The position numbers and the translations under genes were made by a program. From Eulemur rufifrons (lineage: Eukaryota > Chordata > Mammalia > Primates > Lemuridae), in contig NC_090990.1 of the NCBI RefSeq assembly GCF_041146395.1, positions 44,526,001 through 44,590,000 of the forward strand: a stretch of 64,000 nt of DNA, read 5' to 3'. This document shows positions 1 through 11,010 of the stretch, piece by piece. Positions within the stretch are counted from its first letter, which is position 1, and each line of letters starts with the position of its first letter. The notes under the pieces were generated by a model. It was given only the letters and a program-made list of their open reading frames with translations, ran no database searches and was not told the DNA's origin.

Positions 1-283
1 CTCTGTGGGCAGCGCTATTTCTGTCTTCACATTGTTTCTGAATACTTTCACCCTGCCGCCCCATTTTCCACTCCACAGTGGTCCAGGCTCATTTTTGCAA
101 GGCAGCATAATTAGAGGATGTCACAGTTCCCTGCAAGAGCATATTCTCATGCACAGCAGGACACAAGGGAATGAGAAAGCTTCACAGGTGCCAGAGGGTC
201 TCCTTCCTGTACCCCCACCTGTGCCACTTGGTATGATATTCTACATGGGTTAGTTTGTCTTCGTGAATAAAATTTGCTCCCAT

Positions 284-455
284 TTATTTATTGCTTACTA
301 TGCACCAGACACCATGCCAAGAATTTTATATTATCATTTAGTTTCACAACCCTAAAGCATGTGTTATTAACTGCATTTTACAGATGAAGGGAGGAGGCTG
401 GAGAGTAGCCTGCCCAAATTCATTGAGCTGGTCAGAAAAGAGGCCACTGTTTAAA
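284..455 (-). repeat. MIR SINE
   Basis: Reverse-complement MIR: 'actatgcaccagacaccatg', then 'cattttacagatgaaggga' and 'cctgcccaaattcattgagc' follow the usual MIR antisense order. Strongly diverged. Confidence 0.75.
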
Positions 456-587
456 CCTAGGTTGCACTTGCGGAGTTCAGACATCTGGTACATCTGGTTG
501 TTAAATGTTCTCATTGTCAACATTTATTTTCTGTGGATTCTGTGCCTACCTTATACTTATGTACCTGGATTACCTCGGAGCTTTTAA

Positions 588-688
588 AAATAAGGATCCT
601 AGGGCCTCACTTTATAACCATTAACCAGAAGTCAGGGATGGAGCCCAGGAACTGCTATTTTCAGAAGCTCTGTAGGTGACTCTAATAC
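588..688 (-). repeat. MER5A-like fragment
   Basis: hAT-Charlie relic in antisense: 'ggagcccaggaactgctatt' and 'ctctgtaggtgactctaat' match the inner part of MER5A read backwards. It abuts a second copy in the opposite orientation. Confidence 0.6.
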
Positions 689-858
689 AGTTGTTCTCAT
701 ACTTTAGCGTTCATCAGAATCACCTGGAGGAGGATTGCTGGGCCCACCCTGGACTTTTTGCTTCAGTAGGTCTAGGGTAGGGCCAGGGAATGTGAATTTC
801 TAAGTTCCCTCGTCCTGGTGATGTTCACACTGCTAGCTGAGGACCCTACTTTGGTAAC
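689..858 (+). repeat. MER5A element
   Basis: Nearly complete MER5A: it starts near 'cagttgttctcatactttag', contains 'catcagaatcacctggagga' and 'ttcagtaggtctagggtagg', and ends 'ctactttggtaacagtgg'. This is a non-autonomous hAT-Charlie DNA transposon. Confidence 0.82.
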
Positions 859-950
859 AGTGGTCAAATAATGCAGTAGTTGAAAAATGAGGGAACAAAG
901 CACAGTAGTAGGAACAGGAGAGTTAGTGTTGGGAAACCGAACGCTAATAC

Positions 951-988
951 TCTCTCCTCTCCTCCCCCCTCTCCCTCCCCCTCCTTTT
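951..988 (+). repeat. Pyrimidine-rich CT/CCT tract
   Basis: Almost pure C/T run of about 38 bp. Low-complexity sequence with no gene signal. Confidence 0.8.
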
Positions 989-1049
989 GCCCTTGAGGTT
1001 TAATTTGGTTCTCACCAAACATTTTAATTAAGAAATAGGAAGGGAGATA

Positions 1050-1190
1050 GGTTGGAGTGGAATTTGGAGTCTGACAGCTGGCATGAATTCCCAGCCTCCC
1101 CACTTACCGAAGCTCTGAGCTTCTGTTTTCTCTGCTGAAGAATGGAGATGCTAGTAGCTGCCTTCCAGGCATTTAGTAAATGGAGTTTCC
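1050..1190 (+). repeat. MIR SINE fragment
   Basis: Sense MIR core: 'ggagtctgacagctggcatg', 'ccacttaccgaagctctgag', then 'aatggagatgctagtagctg' in the expected order. Confidence 0.6.
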
Positions 1191-1604
1191 GTCTTCATCT
1201 TCTCCCTTTCTACTGACCGCAGGGAAAGAATTTTACCTTGTGGAAATCCAGAGGCTTTACTTTTAGTCTTTAGTTCAGGAGATAATTTTTGAGCTGTGGA
1301 AGTTAGCTAGAGTGTGAACTCATTTTGTGAATTGTCTAGGCCTGTTTTTTTGCATGTTCTTTTGTTGCTCCCAGGAGGGGATGTGAGGTAGAAAACCAGT
1401 GGGAATCCCGGAGCATCTGCTGGGTACTGTGCTGGCTTGTGGCCTGGGGGAAAGAAATACCAGCCTTCCTTTGGAGAGTGAGGCTAGAGGTTACTAAAGG
1501 GAAGCTCACTGATGGAATTTGCAGGAACTTTTGGTAGATTGTAGTTTTCCCAGGAGAGGGTAGAACCAATAGCTAGACCTGGGCTCTGGAGTATCAGTGT
1601 TTTC

Positions 1605-1835
1605 ACTCATGGAAAGAGAATGGGCTTCATAACCAAACTCCATCCAAACTCAAATCCTGGCATTTGTATGAAGGGGGACATCAGACCAGTTACAAGTGCA
1701 TCTTACGTTTTGGTTTCTGTATCTATAATATGGGGATGACTTCTGCTCCTCACAGGATTAATGTGAGTGTAAATGAGGTGAGAGCTGTAAAGTACATTGT
1801 ACCATGCATGGATCGCAGCCAGTAAGTTGGTACTT
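1605..1835 (+). repeat. MIR SINE
   Basis: Sense MIR close to full length: 'gaatgggcttcataaccaaa', 'aaatcctggcatttg', 'ctgtatctataatatgggga', then 'ggattaatgtgagtgtaaat' and 'aagtacattgtaccatg'. Confidence 0.75.
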
Positions 1836-1944
1836 AGTACAACTTAGTCTCTTCCTTCATACTATTTTTTGCTTCTGTATAACTTCCTCTATGGGGAAGG
1901 AAAAATGTTTATGGAAGTCAAGTGCCATGCAGTATACTGGGTCT

Positions 1945-2130
1945 TTTTACGTTCATCATCTCATTCATTTTTACAATATTTTTTTTATGTGCTATTCTTC
2001 CCATCTTTTACAAGGAGAAATAGAGAAATTAAAAACATAACACAAAGTCTAACAGCTGGAAGGTGTTGAAGCAGGTTTGAATCCAAGGATGCCTAAATTC
2101 TGTGCTTGGGCTCTTTCTGCCCTATCTCAC
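1945..2130 (-). repeat. MIR SINE
   Basis: Antisense MIR: 'catcatctcattcatttt', 'tcttttacaaggagaaatag', 'taacagctggaaggtg', 'caggtttgaatccaagga' in order. Confidence 0.65.
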
Positions 2131-3113
2131 TGCCTGAGCAAGAAGCCTGGGAAGCATCCATCTAAGGAAGGAGATTCGGGTTCTTTCTGGCTAGAGAAGT
2201 GTTCATACTTTTGTTTTTCTAGTACCTTGAGGTTGTGAGTTACTGGGCTGGAGGTATTAGACTCCTATTTATCTGATCTGCTACCCAATCATGCCACGCT
2301 TTCAAGCTATTTCCCCACGCCCCATCCTCTTTGTGCCTTCCCCTGTCAAGTGAGGGATGACAGAGGTGCCATTCTTAAACTCCTCAAGTAAGCCATGGCA
2401 CTGTGTGGGCAAGGATTTGGCTTTGGCTTTGGCTTTGGGCCAGTGTTCCTTTTTCATTGTGCCTAAGGTCCAATCAATCTTCCAGATCCTATGTGTAAAC
2501 ATTGAGACTTAAAAAAATGGAGAAATTTGATTTGGTTTCATTTACAAAGCTTGAAACTTCCATCTTCTTATCACTTGAGCATTTTTCCCAAAATATGTAT
2601 GACCCCCAACCCCATCCAGGTGACCTAGATTGGGACTTTAAGTATCATTAAATTACGGCATCATTTTTGAAATCTGCCTCCTCTTCTAAATTCCTATGGC
2701 TGTCACATGAGTGAGGGCTTCAGGGATTTTACTCTCTGAACACCCTAACATTTTGGCTAAATGCCAACCTGGCCAATTCCACTCCTCCCCTCGAAGGTAC
2801 TGCAAGTGCCAGTGTCCTCCTTTACCCAGGAGTGAGGTCATTGTCTTTGTGGTTAAAAGTGGACACTTTCAGCTCCTTAGTTTTTGTGCTATAGTAGAAG
2901 CCTGCAAGAAGGAGGCTGTTTTACGGTTCCAAGTTCCTATCCCTTCCCTCTTTAAAGCCTCCAGATGGGTGATCTCTCACCATAGGTTAAGCTCTAGATT
3001 TGAATCTCTGTTCCTCAGCACCCAAAATCTGGGTGCCCCTCAGGTGTTAGGGCTACTGCATGCACCACCTTTGAGCATTTCCTTCTCTACTTGAACCAGA
3101 GTCAATTTATTTA
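2131..3113. other. No recognisable feature
   Basis: Unique intronic sequence. The only pattern is a short hexamer run (ggcttt repeated about three times) near 2418-2438. A 127-codon open frame at 2711-3094 has no recognisable domain and is taken as chance. Confidence 0.5.
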
Positions 3114-3464
3114 CAGTAGTCCCCCCTTATCCATGGGAAATGCATTCCAAGCACCCCTGTGGATGCTTGAAACCATGGACAGTACTGAACCCTATACATA
3201 TTATGTTGTTTTGATCCCATAACTGTTAGAGAAATACTAAGTGACCTGGGGTGGGGGGATATGCTGGACAAAGGGATGATTCACATCCAAGGTGGGACAG
3301 AGTGGGATGGAATGAGAGTTCATCACGCTACTCAGAATGGCAGGTAATTTAAAACTCACGAATTGTTTACTTCTGGAATTTTCCACGTAATGTTTTTGGG
3401 CCATGGTTAACCTTAGGTAACTGAAACCGTTGAAAGCAAAACTGTGGGTCAGCGGGGACCACTG
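3114..3464 (+). mobile_element. pogo/Tigger-type MITE
   Basis: A 351-bp non-autonomous DNA transposon with inverted ends: left 'cagtagtccccccttatcc', right end reverse complement 'cagtggtccccgctgaccc'. TA dinucleotides flank both ends (3112-3113 and 3465-3466), the target duplication of the Tc1/mariner-pogo superfamily. The phrases 'ggatgcttgaaaccatgg' and 'gtaactgaaaccgttgaaag' near the two ends are typical of Tigger-derived miniatures. No transposase coding potential. Orientation is arbitrary. Confidence 0.85.
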
Positions 3465-3783
3465 TACTAGGGTTCTGTAAACAATTTCATTTGGGAAAAA
3501 AGTTTTGGTCCCTGAAAAAAAAGTTTAAAAACCATGGGCATATTTCATTTCTTCATATATTTGAGATGTTCTGGGCTTTGGTGAAACATAGGATAGGAAA
3601 AGAACCTAACTTCTCATCAGGATAACTAAACAACAGTAGCAACAGACTTAGCCCTTTTGCCTCATGTATGATATTTACTTGCAGCCTGGCTCTTGAAGCA
3701 CAGCTGCTATTAAACTACAAATGAGTTCTGTTATAGCAGCTTCTCCTTGGCCAGTTAAGTTCTCTATACAATCCCCTCTCCTT

Positions 3784-3806
3784 CATGTATGTATGTATGT
3801 AGGTTT
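3784..3806 (+). repeat. (ATGT)n microsatellite
   Basis: Four to five tandem ATGT units, followed by 'aggtttgtgt'. A short simple repeat. Confidence 0.8.
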
Positions 3807-4214
3807 GTGTTTCCTTTTAAGGGTCTCAAGCACAAAGACCCTAGTCTTTTGAATATTGTCTCTGTACTGTTGAGTTTTGCCTACTAAACCTGATTGAAGA
3901 GACACATTGTTGTCTGCTTTCCATATTCTGTCTAGTAAATGGTTGGTTGTCAGGACAACAGCATAGAAGGTGGAGGGTCATTGATAACCACATGAATTCT
4001 TCAAACAAACATGATCGGAGCAAATTCCAGGGTATGCTTGAAAGCAGGATTAAAGAAGAGGAAAGGTTTCAGACACGTCCTTCCTTTTATAAACTTGGTA
4101 TTCCCTTTTAAGAATCAGGTACAGTTGGAGTTGCTCGTAATTTTAGCAAACATCCTGAATAAAGGCATCACCTTTGTTGAGCAGTATGTTTGTCATTCCG
4201 ACACCTTAAGCGTG

Positions 4215-4330
4215 AGTTTATGTCACCCTCTCCTGAGCCCCTGCGGGACAGGCAGGTACTGTGGTTCTTCATGGTCGCTGGGTCCCAGGCACAGAGTAAG
4301 CGCCCAGTTCATGTTATAGGAATGAATGAT
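4215..4330 (+). repeat. L2 3' end fragment
   Basis: Resembles the terminal part of LINE2: 'gtcccaggcacagagtaagc', 'gcccagttcatgttatagg', then 'aatgaatga'. Confidence 0.5.
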
Positions 4331-4334
4331 CGCA

Positions 4335-4490
4335 GATCTTCACAGTATCCCTTTTATGATGTGTATCTGCAAAGAAACTGAATTCAGGGAGTTCAAGTGA
4401 CTTTTTCCAAGGCTCTGAAAGTTTGAGGAAGGAGATGTGTGGAATTAGAGCTCAGCTTATACCGACCCCTAAGATCACACTCTTTTCATT
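4335..4490 (-). repeat. MIR SINE fragment
   Basis: Antisense MIR: 'gtatctgcaaagaaactgaa', 'caagtgactttttccaag', 'ggaattagagctcag'. Confidence 0.55.
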
Positions 4491-5084
4491 CATTATAGCA
4501 CACTGCCTCACGGTCATAAAAATGAAGAAGAGACATTTAGAAAGATAGAACATTTCTAAGACAAAATGTATGCTTTTCAAAAACAATAGCAGAAAACTTT
4601 TTTCAAAGGTACAATAATTGGAAAAAAAAAAAGAAGAAATAATATGTAATTTAGCATTCATTGTGAAGAAGCAATTAATCTTGCCCTCCAGGGGTGAATT
4701 TATGTCTAGCTTATTTGCACATGAAAGTACAAGATGGGCTTCATTTCTATGAAAGTGAGACATCTGGTTGGGAAGTGAAAAATTTGGTCAATTACCTGAA
4801 TCCTGTTTCGTCTACATGATAGAAAAGCCCCAGATGTCTTCAAATCACCAGATGTTTGGCATTGTATGGTTAACACCAGACCTGCTGACTAACTTTTTCA
4901 AGTGAGAGTTGCTATTTGACATCCTGTAGACTCACCCATTGTTAGGAGGCTGTTATCATTTTTGTAAACCAGCAGTTTGCAAACAGTAGTCTAGACTAGA
5001 GACCAATACTGGCCCCTGACAAAGTGTTAACTGATGTGTGATGGAATGAATAAATAAGGTCATAAAAGGAAGCATATTTACTTT
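4491..5084. other. No recognisable feature
   Basis: A/T-rich unique sequence with a short A-run near 4621-4632. Nothing identifiable up to the Alu target-site duplication at 5085. Confidence 0.5.
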
Positions 5085-5100
5085 AAAAGAATGCCCTTTA
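5085..5100 (+). repeat. Alu target-site duplication, left copy
   Basis: The 16-bp 'aaaagaatgcccttta' recurs just after the A-tail (5433-5448), marking L1-type target-primed insertion of the Alu between them. Confidence 0.9.
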
Positions 5101-5436
5101 AGCCGGGCTCGGTGTCTCACGCCTGTAATCCTAGCACTCTGGGAGGCCGAGGTGGGCGGATCGTTTGAGCTCAGGAGTTCGAGACCAGCCTGAGCAAGAG
5201 CGAGACCCCACCTCTACTAAAAATAGAAAGAAATTATATGGACAGCTAAAAATATATATAGAAAAAATTAGCCAGGCATGGTGGCGCATGCCTGTAATCC
5301 CAGCTACTTGGGAGGCTGAGACAGGAGGATCGCTTGAGCTCAGGAGTTTGAGGTTGCTGTGAGCTAGGCTGACGCCACGGCACTCACTCTAGCCTGGGCA
5401 ACAGAGTGAGACTCTGTCTCAAAAAAAAAAAAAAAA
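5101..5436 (+). mobile_element. Strepsirrhine (lemur-type) Alu SINE
   Basis: Complete dimeric Alu derived from 7SL RNA and mobilised by L1. The left arm starts 'gccgggctcggtgtctcacg'; the pol III B box is 'gttcgagacc' at 5178-5187. The arms are joined by a long linker (about 5215-5272) with 'ttatatggacagctaaaa' and 'atatatatagaaaaaatta', which is longer than the monkey/ape version. The right arm carries 'gctgtgagctaggctgacgc' and the 'cactcactctagcc' insertion. The A-tail is 5421-5436. The exact 16-bp flanking duplication and low divergence point to a fairly young insertion. Confidence 0.95.
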
Positions 5437-5448
5437 GAATGCCCTTTA
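5433..5448 (+). repeat. Alu target-site duplication, right copy
   Basis: Matches 5085-5100 exactly; its first A's overlap the Alu A-tail. Confidence 0.9.
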
Positions 5449-6129
5449 TTTTGAGATCATCTCCTTCCTATCTTTTTAGAGATAAAATTTCTGTCAGATG
5501 ATCCTGATTCTAGGATTTATTTTTAATGAATCAATGGGACAAAGTAAAAATTGAGAAATCTATGTCAGTCCCAATTTTTATTTATGTGATTTTTTTTCTT
5601 TATGTGATTGCAAAAATACAAAGCAAAACTGTGAAAACCGCTGCTTTAAACCTTGTAATATTTTCAGCACAATGACAGCTAATATATTTTCATATATTTC
5701 CCAATTCGCCCTCCCGTAGCCTAGAAGTGGGGGAACTCGCCACGGCAGAACTGTTTGCTTGGGTCTTAAAAGCATTGGTCGTCTAACAGTCAAGTGTTTT
5801 GCTGACAAAATAATTTTTCCTTTTGAAGCAAGCATTTGGTCCTTAAAATAACTACAGAAAGAACACCTTCTGCACTTTTAAAACATTTTACTCTGAAGAC
5901 ATGCCATGGAGACATGACCATGGGGAGAAACTTTTTGTGCTGGAAAACTGAATTCCATCACTGTGAATATTTTAGCAGCTTTCACAGTTTCTGCGGTTTG
6001 CTTTCATGACCCCAAAAGCATATATCTCCACATGTTATAACATCAAGGATCTCTCCTGAAGCTTTGTAAACTTAGCTAGAATGAACCTCCATGTGCCAGG
6101 CGATGTACATACAGTACACCAGGAATAGG
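5449..6129. other. No recognisable feature
   Basis: Unique intronic sequence. An 85-codon antisense open frame at 5578-5835 shows no known domain. Confidence 0.5.
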
Positions 6130-6352
6130 GAGTCATAATAACCGTGATAGTATCTCACTTTTATCGAACATTTGCCATGTGGCAGACAGTGTGCTAAAAT
6201 GCTTTATTTGCATTATCGTGCTTGATTCTCATAAACACTCAAGGAGAAAGATAGCGTTATTACAGCCTCTTTGCAGGTGAGGAAACTGTTGCAGGGAAAT
6301 TCAATCACTTGCCCAAGGTCACAAGCCCTGCGAGTGGTAAGGCCACCAACCC
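6130..6352 (-). repeat. MIR SINE
   Basis: Antisense MIR over nearly full length: 'catttgccatgtggcagaca', 'caggtgaggaaactgttgca', 'cacttgcccaaggtcacaag', 'gcgagtggtaaggcc'. Confidence 0.85.
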
Positions 6353-6419
6353 CTAGGAGCTTGTCTACCCCTTTACCTGAGCTCCCAAGTGCTGTGCTAA
6401 ACTGCCTGCCTCCTATGGA

Positions 6420-6625
6420 TGCATCATCTACAAAAAAGCTCTGCTTTCAAGGTGATTATAATCTAAATTAGAAGAACGAGGCACAGGGGAAAAAGGCATT
6501 ATGTAGAACAGAATGATGTAATTCCAAAAAACATACTGTGGGATTGTAGAGGAAAGAGTGATTAATTATGATCTACCCAGGGAAGGCTTTTTGGAGGTGG
6601 CCTTAGGCTAGGTGAGAACAAAATA
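6420..6625 (-). repeat. L2 fragment
   Basis: Antisense LINE2-like text: 'aaggtgattataatctaaat' and later 'gggaaggctttttggaggtg', the order seen in L2 3' ends read backwards. Diverged. Confidence 0.45.
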
Positions 6626-6881
6626 GGGCATCAGCAATTATCTAGAGAATTAGGTCACTGTGGGTGCCAAAGTGGATGATTTCAAGCTAAAAAAGACTGA
6701 ACTTTATGCTCTGAATAGTTCAGGATCGGCTGCCCACACGGCTGGAATCTGTCGGATTTTTGCCAACTCTCCTTTTCTCCATGTGACTTGTAGCCCTGGC
6801 TTAGATGAGCTTCCTGTTCCACTTGGGGGAGGGTACGGGATGGCACTCCTACAGCAGGGAGTGTCGGAGAAGTGGAGGAAG

Positions 6882-7058
6882 CCCACCTTGAGTCAGGAGC
6901 TCTGGGTCCAATCTAGACTCTGCTTCCACAGCTGGTTGCTCCAGGGAAATCACATCCCTCTCTGGGCTCAGTTTTCTCTACTACAAAATGTATACACTGA
7001 AGTTAAAATGGTCTCTAAGGGCCATTCAAAGTCCAGTGTCTCTAATTTTGGAACAGAG
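6882..7058 (+). repeat. MIR SINE
   Basis: Sense MIR: 'gagtcaggagctctgggtcc', 'cagctggttgctccaggg', 'cctctctgggctcagttttc', then 'tctctaagggccattcaaag'. Confidence 0.65.
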
Positions 7059-7227
7059 AAGAAGGAATGAGAGGAGAGGAGGGAAGAAGCTAGAAGATTC
7101 AGCATGTTGGGACTGCATGGCTTTATGGTTTTGCTCCTAGATATGTCCCACCAGGGGAGCTTCCTGCAAACGAAGCTGCCTTCCTTTTCTATCTATGATA
7201 GTCCACACCTACCCCCTCTAATCTACG

Positions 7228-7545
7228 TGGCATAGGAGGAAGATCCCAGACCTTAGAGTTAGAGAATCCTGGATTGAAATCCTGACCGTGCCCTCATTAC
7301 AGAGGTGACTTTGAACAGGTCTGTACTTTTGTTTCTACAACTATAAAGTAATAGGTTCTAACACTATAAGCTCTAATTCATAGAATCTAATTCTAATAAC
7401 ATAGAATCTGTTACCATAAAATCTAATTCTAATAGCATAGGTTTGTTGCTAACATTAAAGGTGATACCAGCTGAAAAGTGCCAAGAACAGTGACTGAAAG
7501 CTCACAGATTTCAATAAATGGGCACCATTACTATTATGATACTTA
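7228..7545 (+). repeat. MIR SINE with internal expansion
   Basis: Sense MIR start ('cttagagttagagaatcctg', 'gattgaaatcctgaccgtgc') and end ('gccaagaacagtgactgaaa', 'tttcaataaatgggcacc') are separated by extra sequence containing a tandem duplication of about 36 bp (7379-7449). Confidence 0.65.
7379..7449 (+). repeat. 36-bp tandem duplication
   Basis: Two imperfect copies. Both contain 'atctaattctaata' (copy 1 from 7379, copy 2 from 7415), differing at a few bases. They lie within a MIR. Confidence 0.75.
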
Positions 7546-8030
7546 TTTTTCTAAAATACAAGTTGTATGCACCACTCCTCTCCTCACTGACCTACAGTAG
7601 TTACTGGTTGCTTGTTGGACTTCTTGAACCAGACTTGAGCAGGCAAGGAGAATTTTATCATGGAATAGATTCCACTAGAAGGTGGTGTCCACAATGTTTA
7701 ACCACCATAGCATCTGCTATGCGTAGTAACAGGCTTGGGCCTCTGGTAAACCATTTTCGAAGCACGTGCATTGGCCTTGCTACATTCCATTGTCCTAAGT
7801 TAGAGAGATGAGAGTAGGATTATGTTTGAAATATGTTCCTTGTCCCAGTAGCTTTCAAGATCAAGAGTTAAACTTAATATAGTCTCTTCTCTTTACTCTC
7901 TTAAATGATAGTCAACATCCTGTGTGAGTATGTGTGTGTGTTTAAAATTTTTGTCTAAATTGATCTTTGTTTTATGATTCCTCTTTTAAAAAAAAATCCG
8001 TAAGTTCAGTTAAATGAACATTACTCAGAA

Positions 8031-8175
8031 TTATTATGTTCTAGACACTGCTGGGTGTTGGGGGGGAGGACAAATGAATGCAGAGATAGATAAAATAGTC
8101 TCTGAGCTGTTCTCTGTCTAGTGGGAAAGAGGGATAGAGATAAACATGGGGAAAAAATTAAAACAACATAAAGGT
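8031..8175 (-). repeat. L2 fragment
   Basis: 'gacactgctgggtgttgggg' and 'ctctgagctgttctctgtct' resemble the L2 3' region in antisense (size-type phrase, then supply-type phrase, then 'agtgggaaag'). Confidence 0.5.
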
Positions 8176-8329
8176 CATTCAAAATTGTATTAAAAGTATA
8201 TGGTGTGTTTATTTATTAAATACCTACTGTAGGTCAGAATATAAGGCTGGGATATAAGAATATATAAAACACATTCCAAATCACATAGGCACTTACAAGA
8301 TATAACAACTACAAGATATAGTTCAGAAG

Positions 8330-8475
8330 AGGTGTTGGATGGGAATAGTGTCTACTAGAAAGTAAACTCCACGAGGGTGGGGACCTTATCTATCTTGTTC
8401 TTTAATGCATTTTCAGCACTAAGACAGTACCTGGCACATATTAGGTACCCACTAAACATTTATTTAATGAGTTAT
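8330..8475 (+). repeat. L2 3' end
   Basis: Sense L2 tail: 'agaaagtaaactccacgagg', 'gtggggaccttatctatctt', 'cagtacctggcacatattag', ending 'aaacatttatttaatga'. Confidence 0.75.
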
Positions 8476-8479
8476 GAGG

Positions 8480-9830
8480 ACATTATAAAGTTTTACATTT
8501 AATCAGTAATTTAACATAGAATTTAATTCCCAGTGAAAATGAGATTATTTTTAGGAGGCAAATGAAGGGAAATGAACTAATTACTGTTTCAGAAGATGTG
8601 TCATTCAATAAGTGACAGAACATAGGCAAGTTTGGGTTTCTCGCTAATTTCTCTGATTGAATGAATTGTTCCAGACATGTGTAACTCCAATTCAGGAGCC
8701 AGAATTACTGGATTGATTTTCAATCAGTCTTGTATCAGTTGTGGCTGAAGATCTAGAAAACTTTCTGAGCTGACCTGCCCAAGTGATCTTTAATATCTGT
8801 AGAGGAATTTAGGTGCTTGGTCTTGGTATGGTTTAAGTGCCTAATTTTATTAGTTCTTTTAAAATTGCCAATAGCCACAACTACTGGAGCTCCACAAGAA
8901 TTGGACGAGGTTTTGACAATCTTTGAAACCACCCGAGCATGTGGTATGCCAGTGTGAAGCACCAAGCTTACATCCACCACCACATGCTTTTAAAATAACT
9001 CCAGCCTATTCTTTGAGAGTTGTATATTCTTGTTTTTTCCCCCCCCACCCCTAAACTAGATTGAATATAGGTTCAGTCTGAAAGGACTCCCGGACCTTCT
9101 CTGCTGGCAAGGCAGAGTGTCACTTAGCACTACCCTGGCCAGTCTGTGGGCCTGTTGACCTTGGCAAAGTTGAGCTGGGAGGAGCCCCTAGTGCCAAGAA
9201 TGGAGGAACCAGTGTTGCATGCCACCCTGCCCAAACCTCTCTAACATTTCCGTGGGCGTGGAGCCAACTCTTCTCCTGGGTTTCATCTCACTGTTTGTAA
9301 GAATACAAAGGAACACTGAACCTTCCAGTTAATTCAACACCCCGCCCCCACCTCCCCCTTCCTGGAGAGGATAACAGTTCTGTTGACCATTATAATGCAT
9401 TTTCTGTCTCCCAGAAATCCACATAGTCATTAATTTCTGCTGCTGACATCAGGAAAGAGGATTATGTGTGTGTCTGAAACTGTTCCCAAAGTGCTCATTA
9501 GTCATAGATAATTGAAAAACTGGTAGAGGGAGATTTGGTGTAATAGGAGCCCCCGCCTGTGAAGAGGGACTGCAACCACCAGATAATTGTAGATTCCAGC
9601 TTTTGACCGCTCAGGCTGAATCTGCCCATCCAAATGGGAATTCAGTGGACGTGAGCCCGAGAGTGCTCAGGGTGATTGCTTTTGTACCTCTCAAGGTAAG
9701 GATGTGTAGCAGGGACAGAGGCCAGCCAGATCACAGAAATAGGTGAATTGCCTTCTGTTCTCTTTCCTGCCTTCAGCCTGAGGAGCAGGATTTGGAAAAG
9801 ATGCATTGATTTTGTTTTTATTTCAGCTTA
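8480..9830. other. Mostly unique intronic sequence
   Basis: No repeat or coding pattern recognised. It includes a C-rich run 'ccccccccacccc' near 9041. The stretch from about 9100 to 9780 has ordinary complexity and no family resemblance; whether it is conserved between species cannot be judged from one sequence. Confidence 0.45.
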
Positions 9831-10468
9831 AGATAGTTTGGTTTGATCACAAAAGAAATACAAAGACTTGCTATAAAAGAAGCCCAAGTAGTAGAGAAGG
9901 GTATCCTACACTGGACCCAATCCCTGCTGTAACAAAATTCTGTGTATTTTTCTAGAATTTTTCTAGAAGTTTATGTGCTTCCTTTAAAAAAAAAATCACA
10001 CATGTGATCATACTCTGAATACTATTCTGTATCTTTTCATTTTCCCTTAATTTATACTGGACTTTATTCCAAACCCATACCTTAATTCAGCCTCATGCAT
10101 TGTAATGACTGTGTGGGGTTCTGCTGAATAGAGGTACCCTAACTTACTCTGGCCAGATTTAAGGGGGAAGCACCTTTAAAAATATTACAGGAGAAATGTA
10201 TGTTCAAAGTAGAACAATTAGAAATTATAGGTTACTGAAAAGCAAAAAAAATCACCCATAATTTCTCTACCCAGAGAAAACCTATTTTCTGTATTTTTTA
10301 AGCCCCTAGGAAAGTATTTTTAGAAGTCATCCATCTACCTTCTCTGTTGTTCTTAAAAAATAAAAGTGAAAGCGTACTTTACATAATGTTTTGCAACCTG
10401 CATTTTTCAGTTGGCTTGTTTTAAAGATAAAAACTATTTCCCATTCTTCCTTTCTTCACACTGCAGGT

Positions 10469-10501
10469 TTATCTTCTTCTTCTTCTTCTTTTTTTTTTTT
10501 T
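10469..10501 (+). repeat. (CTT)n and poly-T microsatellite
   Basis: About six TTC/CTT units run into an 11-12 base T tract. The antisense open frame across it ends in poly-Lys/Arg, an artefact of the repeat. Confidence 0.85.
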
Positions 10502-10579
10502 GGTGTATCTTCTTAAAAACCAATCTGAGCACTCACAGCTGTGCCACCACGGGCAGGTCCTCATTGCCTGGCCATGCCT

Positions 10580-11010
10580 GAGGTCCCCGGCTGCCTCTCT
10601 TGTCCAGTTGGCTCCTCTCAGTGCCCTTTTCGCTAACATCTTGAACGCCCCAAACATACCATGCCCTTCAGGGGTCCTTGCGGTGACCCTACTTTTGCAT
10701 CTACTGTCATCCATTTCCCCAGAGTGTGCAAGCACGGACACCAGCAATTCCCCACTGTTGTTCCGCACCCACTGTCACCTTCAGCTTGAAGATTCCACTC
10801 ACTCTCCTGGCCAACCTCAGTTCTCTGGGAACACCACCCACATTTCATCTTTCTAGCATCTTCTACAGGGTTCTAAGGGTCTTAGAGGGTTTTCCATCAT
10901 CTCTGTCCCAGACCACAGTGTGAGCCTTTTGAGGTCCAAGGTGCCTCTTTCACATATACCCCAGCACCTAGACCTTGGCACATGGCAGATGGAAATCCAA
11001 GTGGGCCATC
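10580..11010 (+). repeat. L2 3' region
   Basis: C/T-rich L2 sense pattern: 'gcccttcaggggtccttgc', later 'gaccacagtgtgagcctttt', 'cccagcacctagaccttggc', 'acatggcag'. Several overlapping open frames here reflect base composition, not genes. Confidence 0.55.

Noticed and set aside
951..988. Pyrimidine tract as a splice acceptor
   Set aside because: No AG with downstream coding similarity follows. Simple low-complexity sequence.
10469..10768. Antisense frame ending in a Lys/Arg-rich tail, resembling a nuclear localisation signal
   Set aside because: The basic tail is the reverse translation of the (CTT)n microsatellite.
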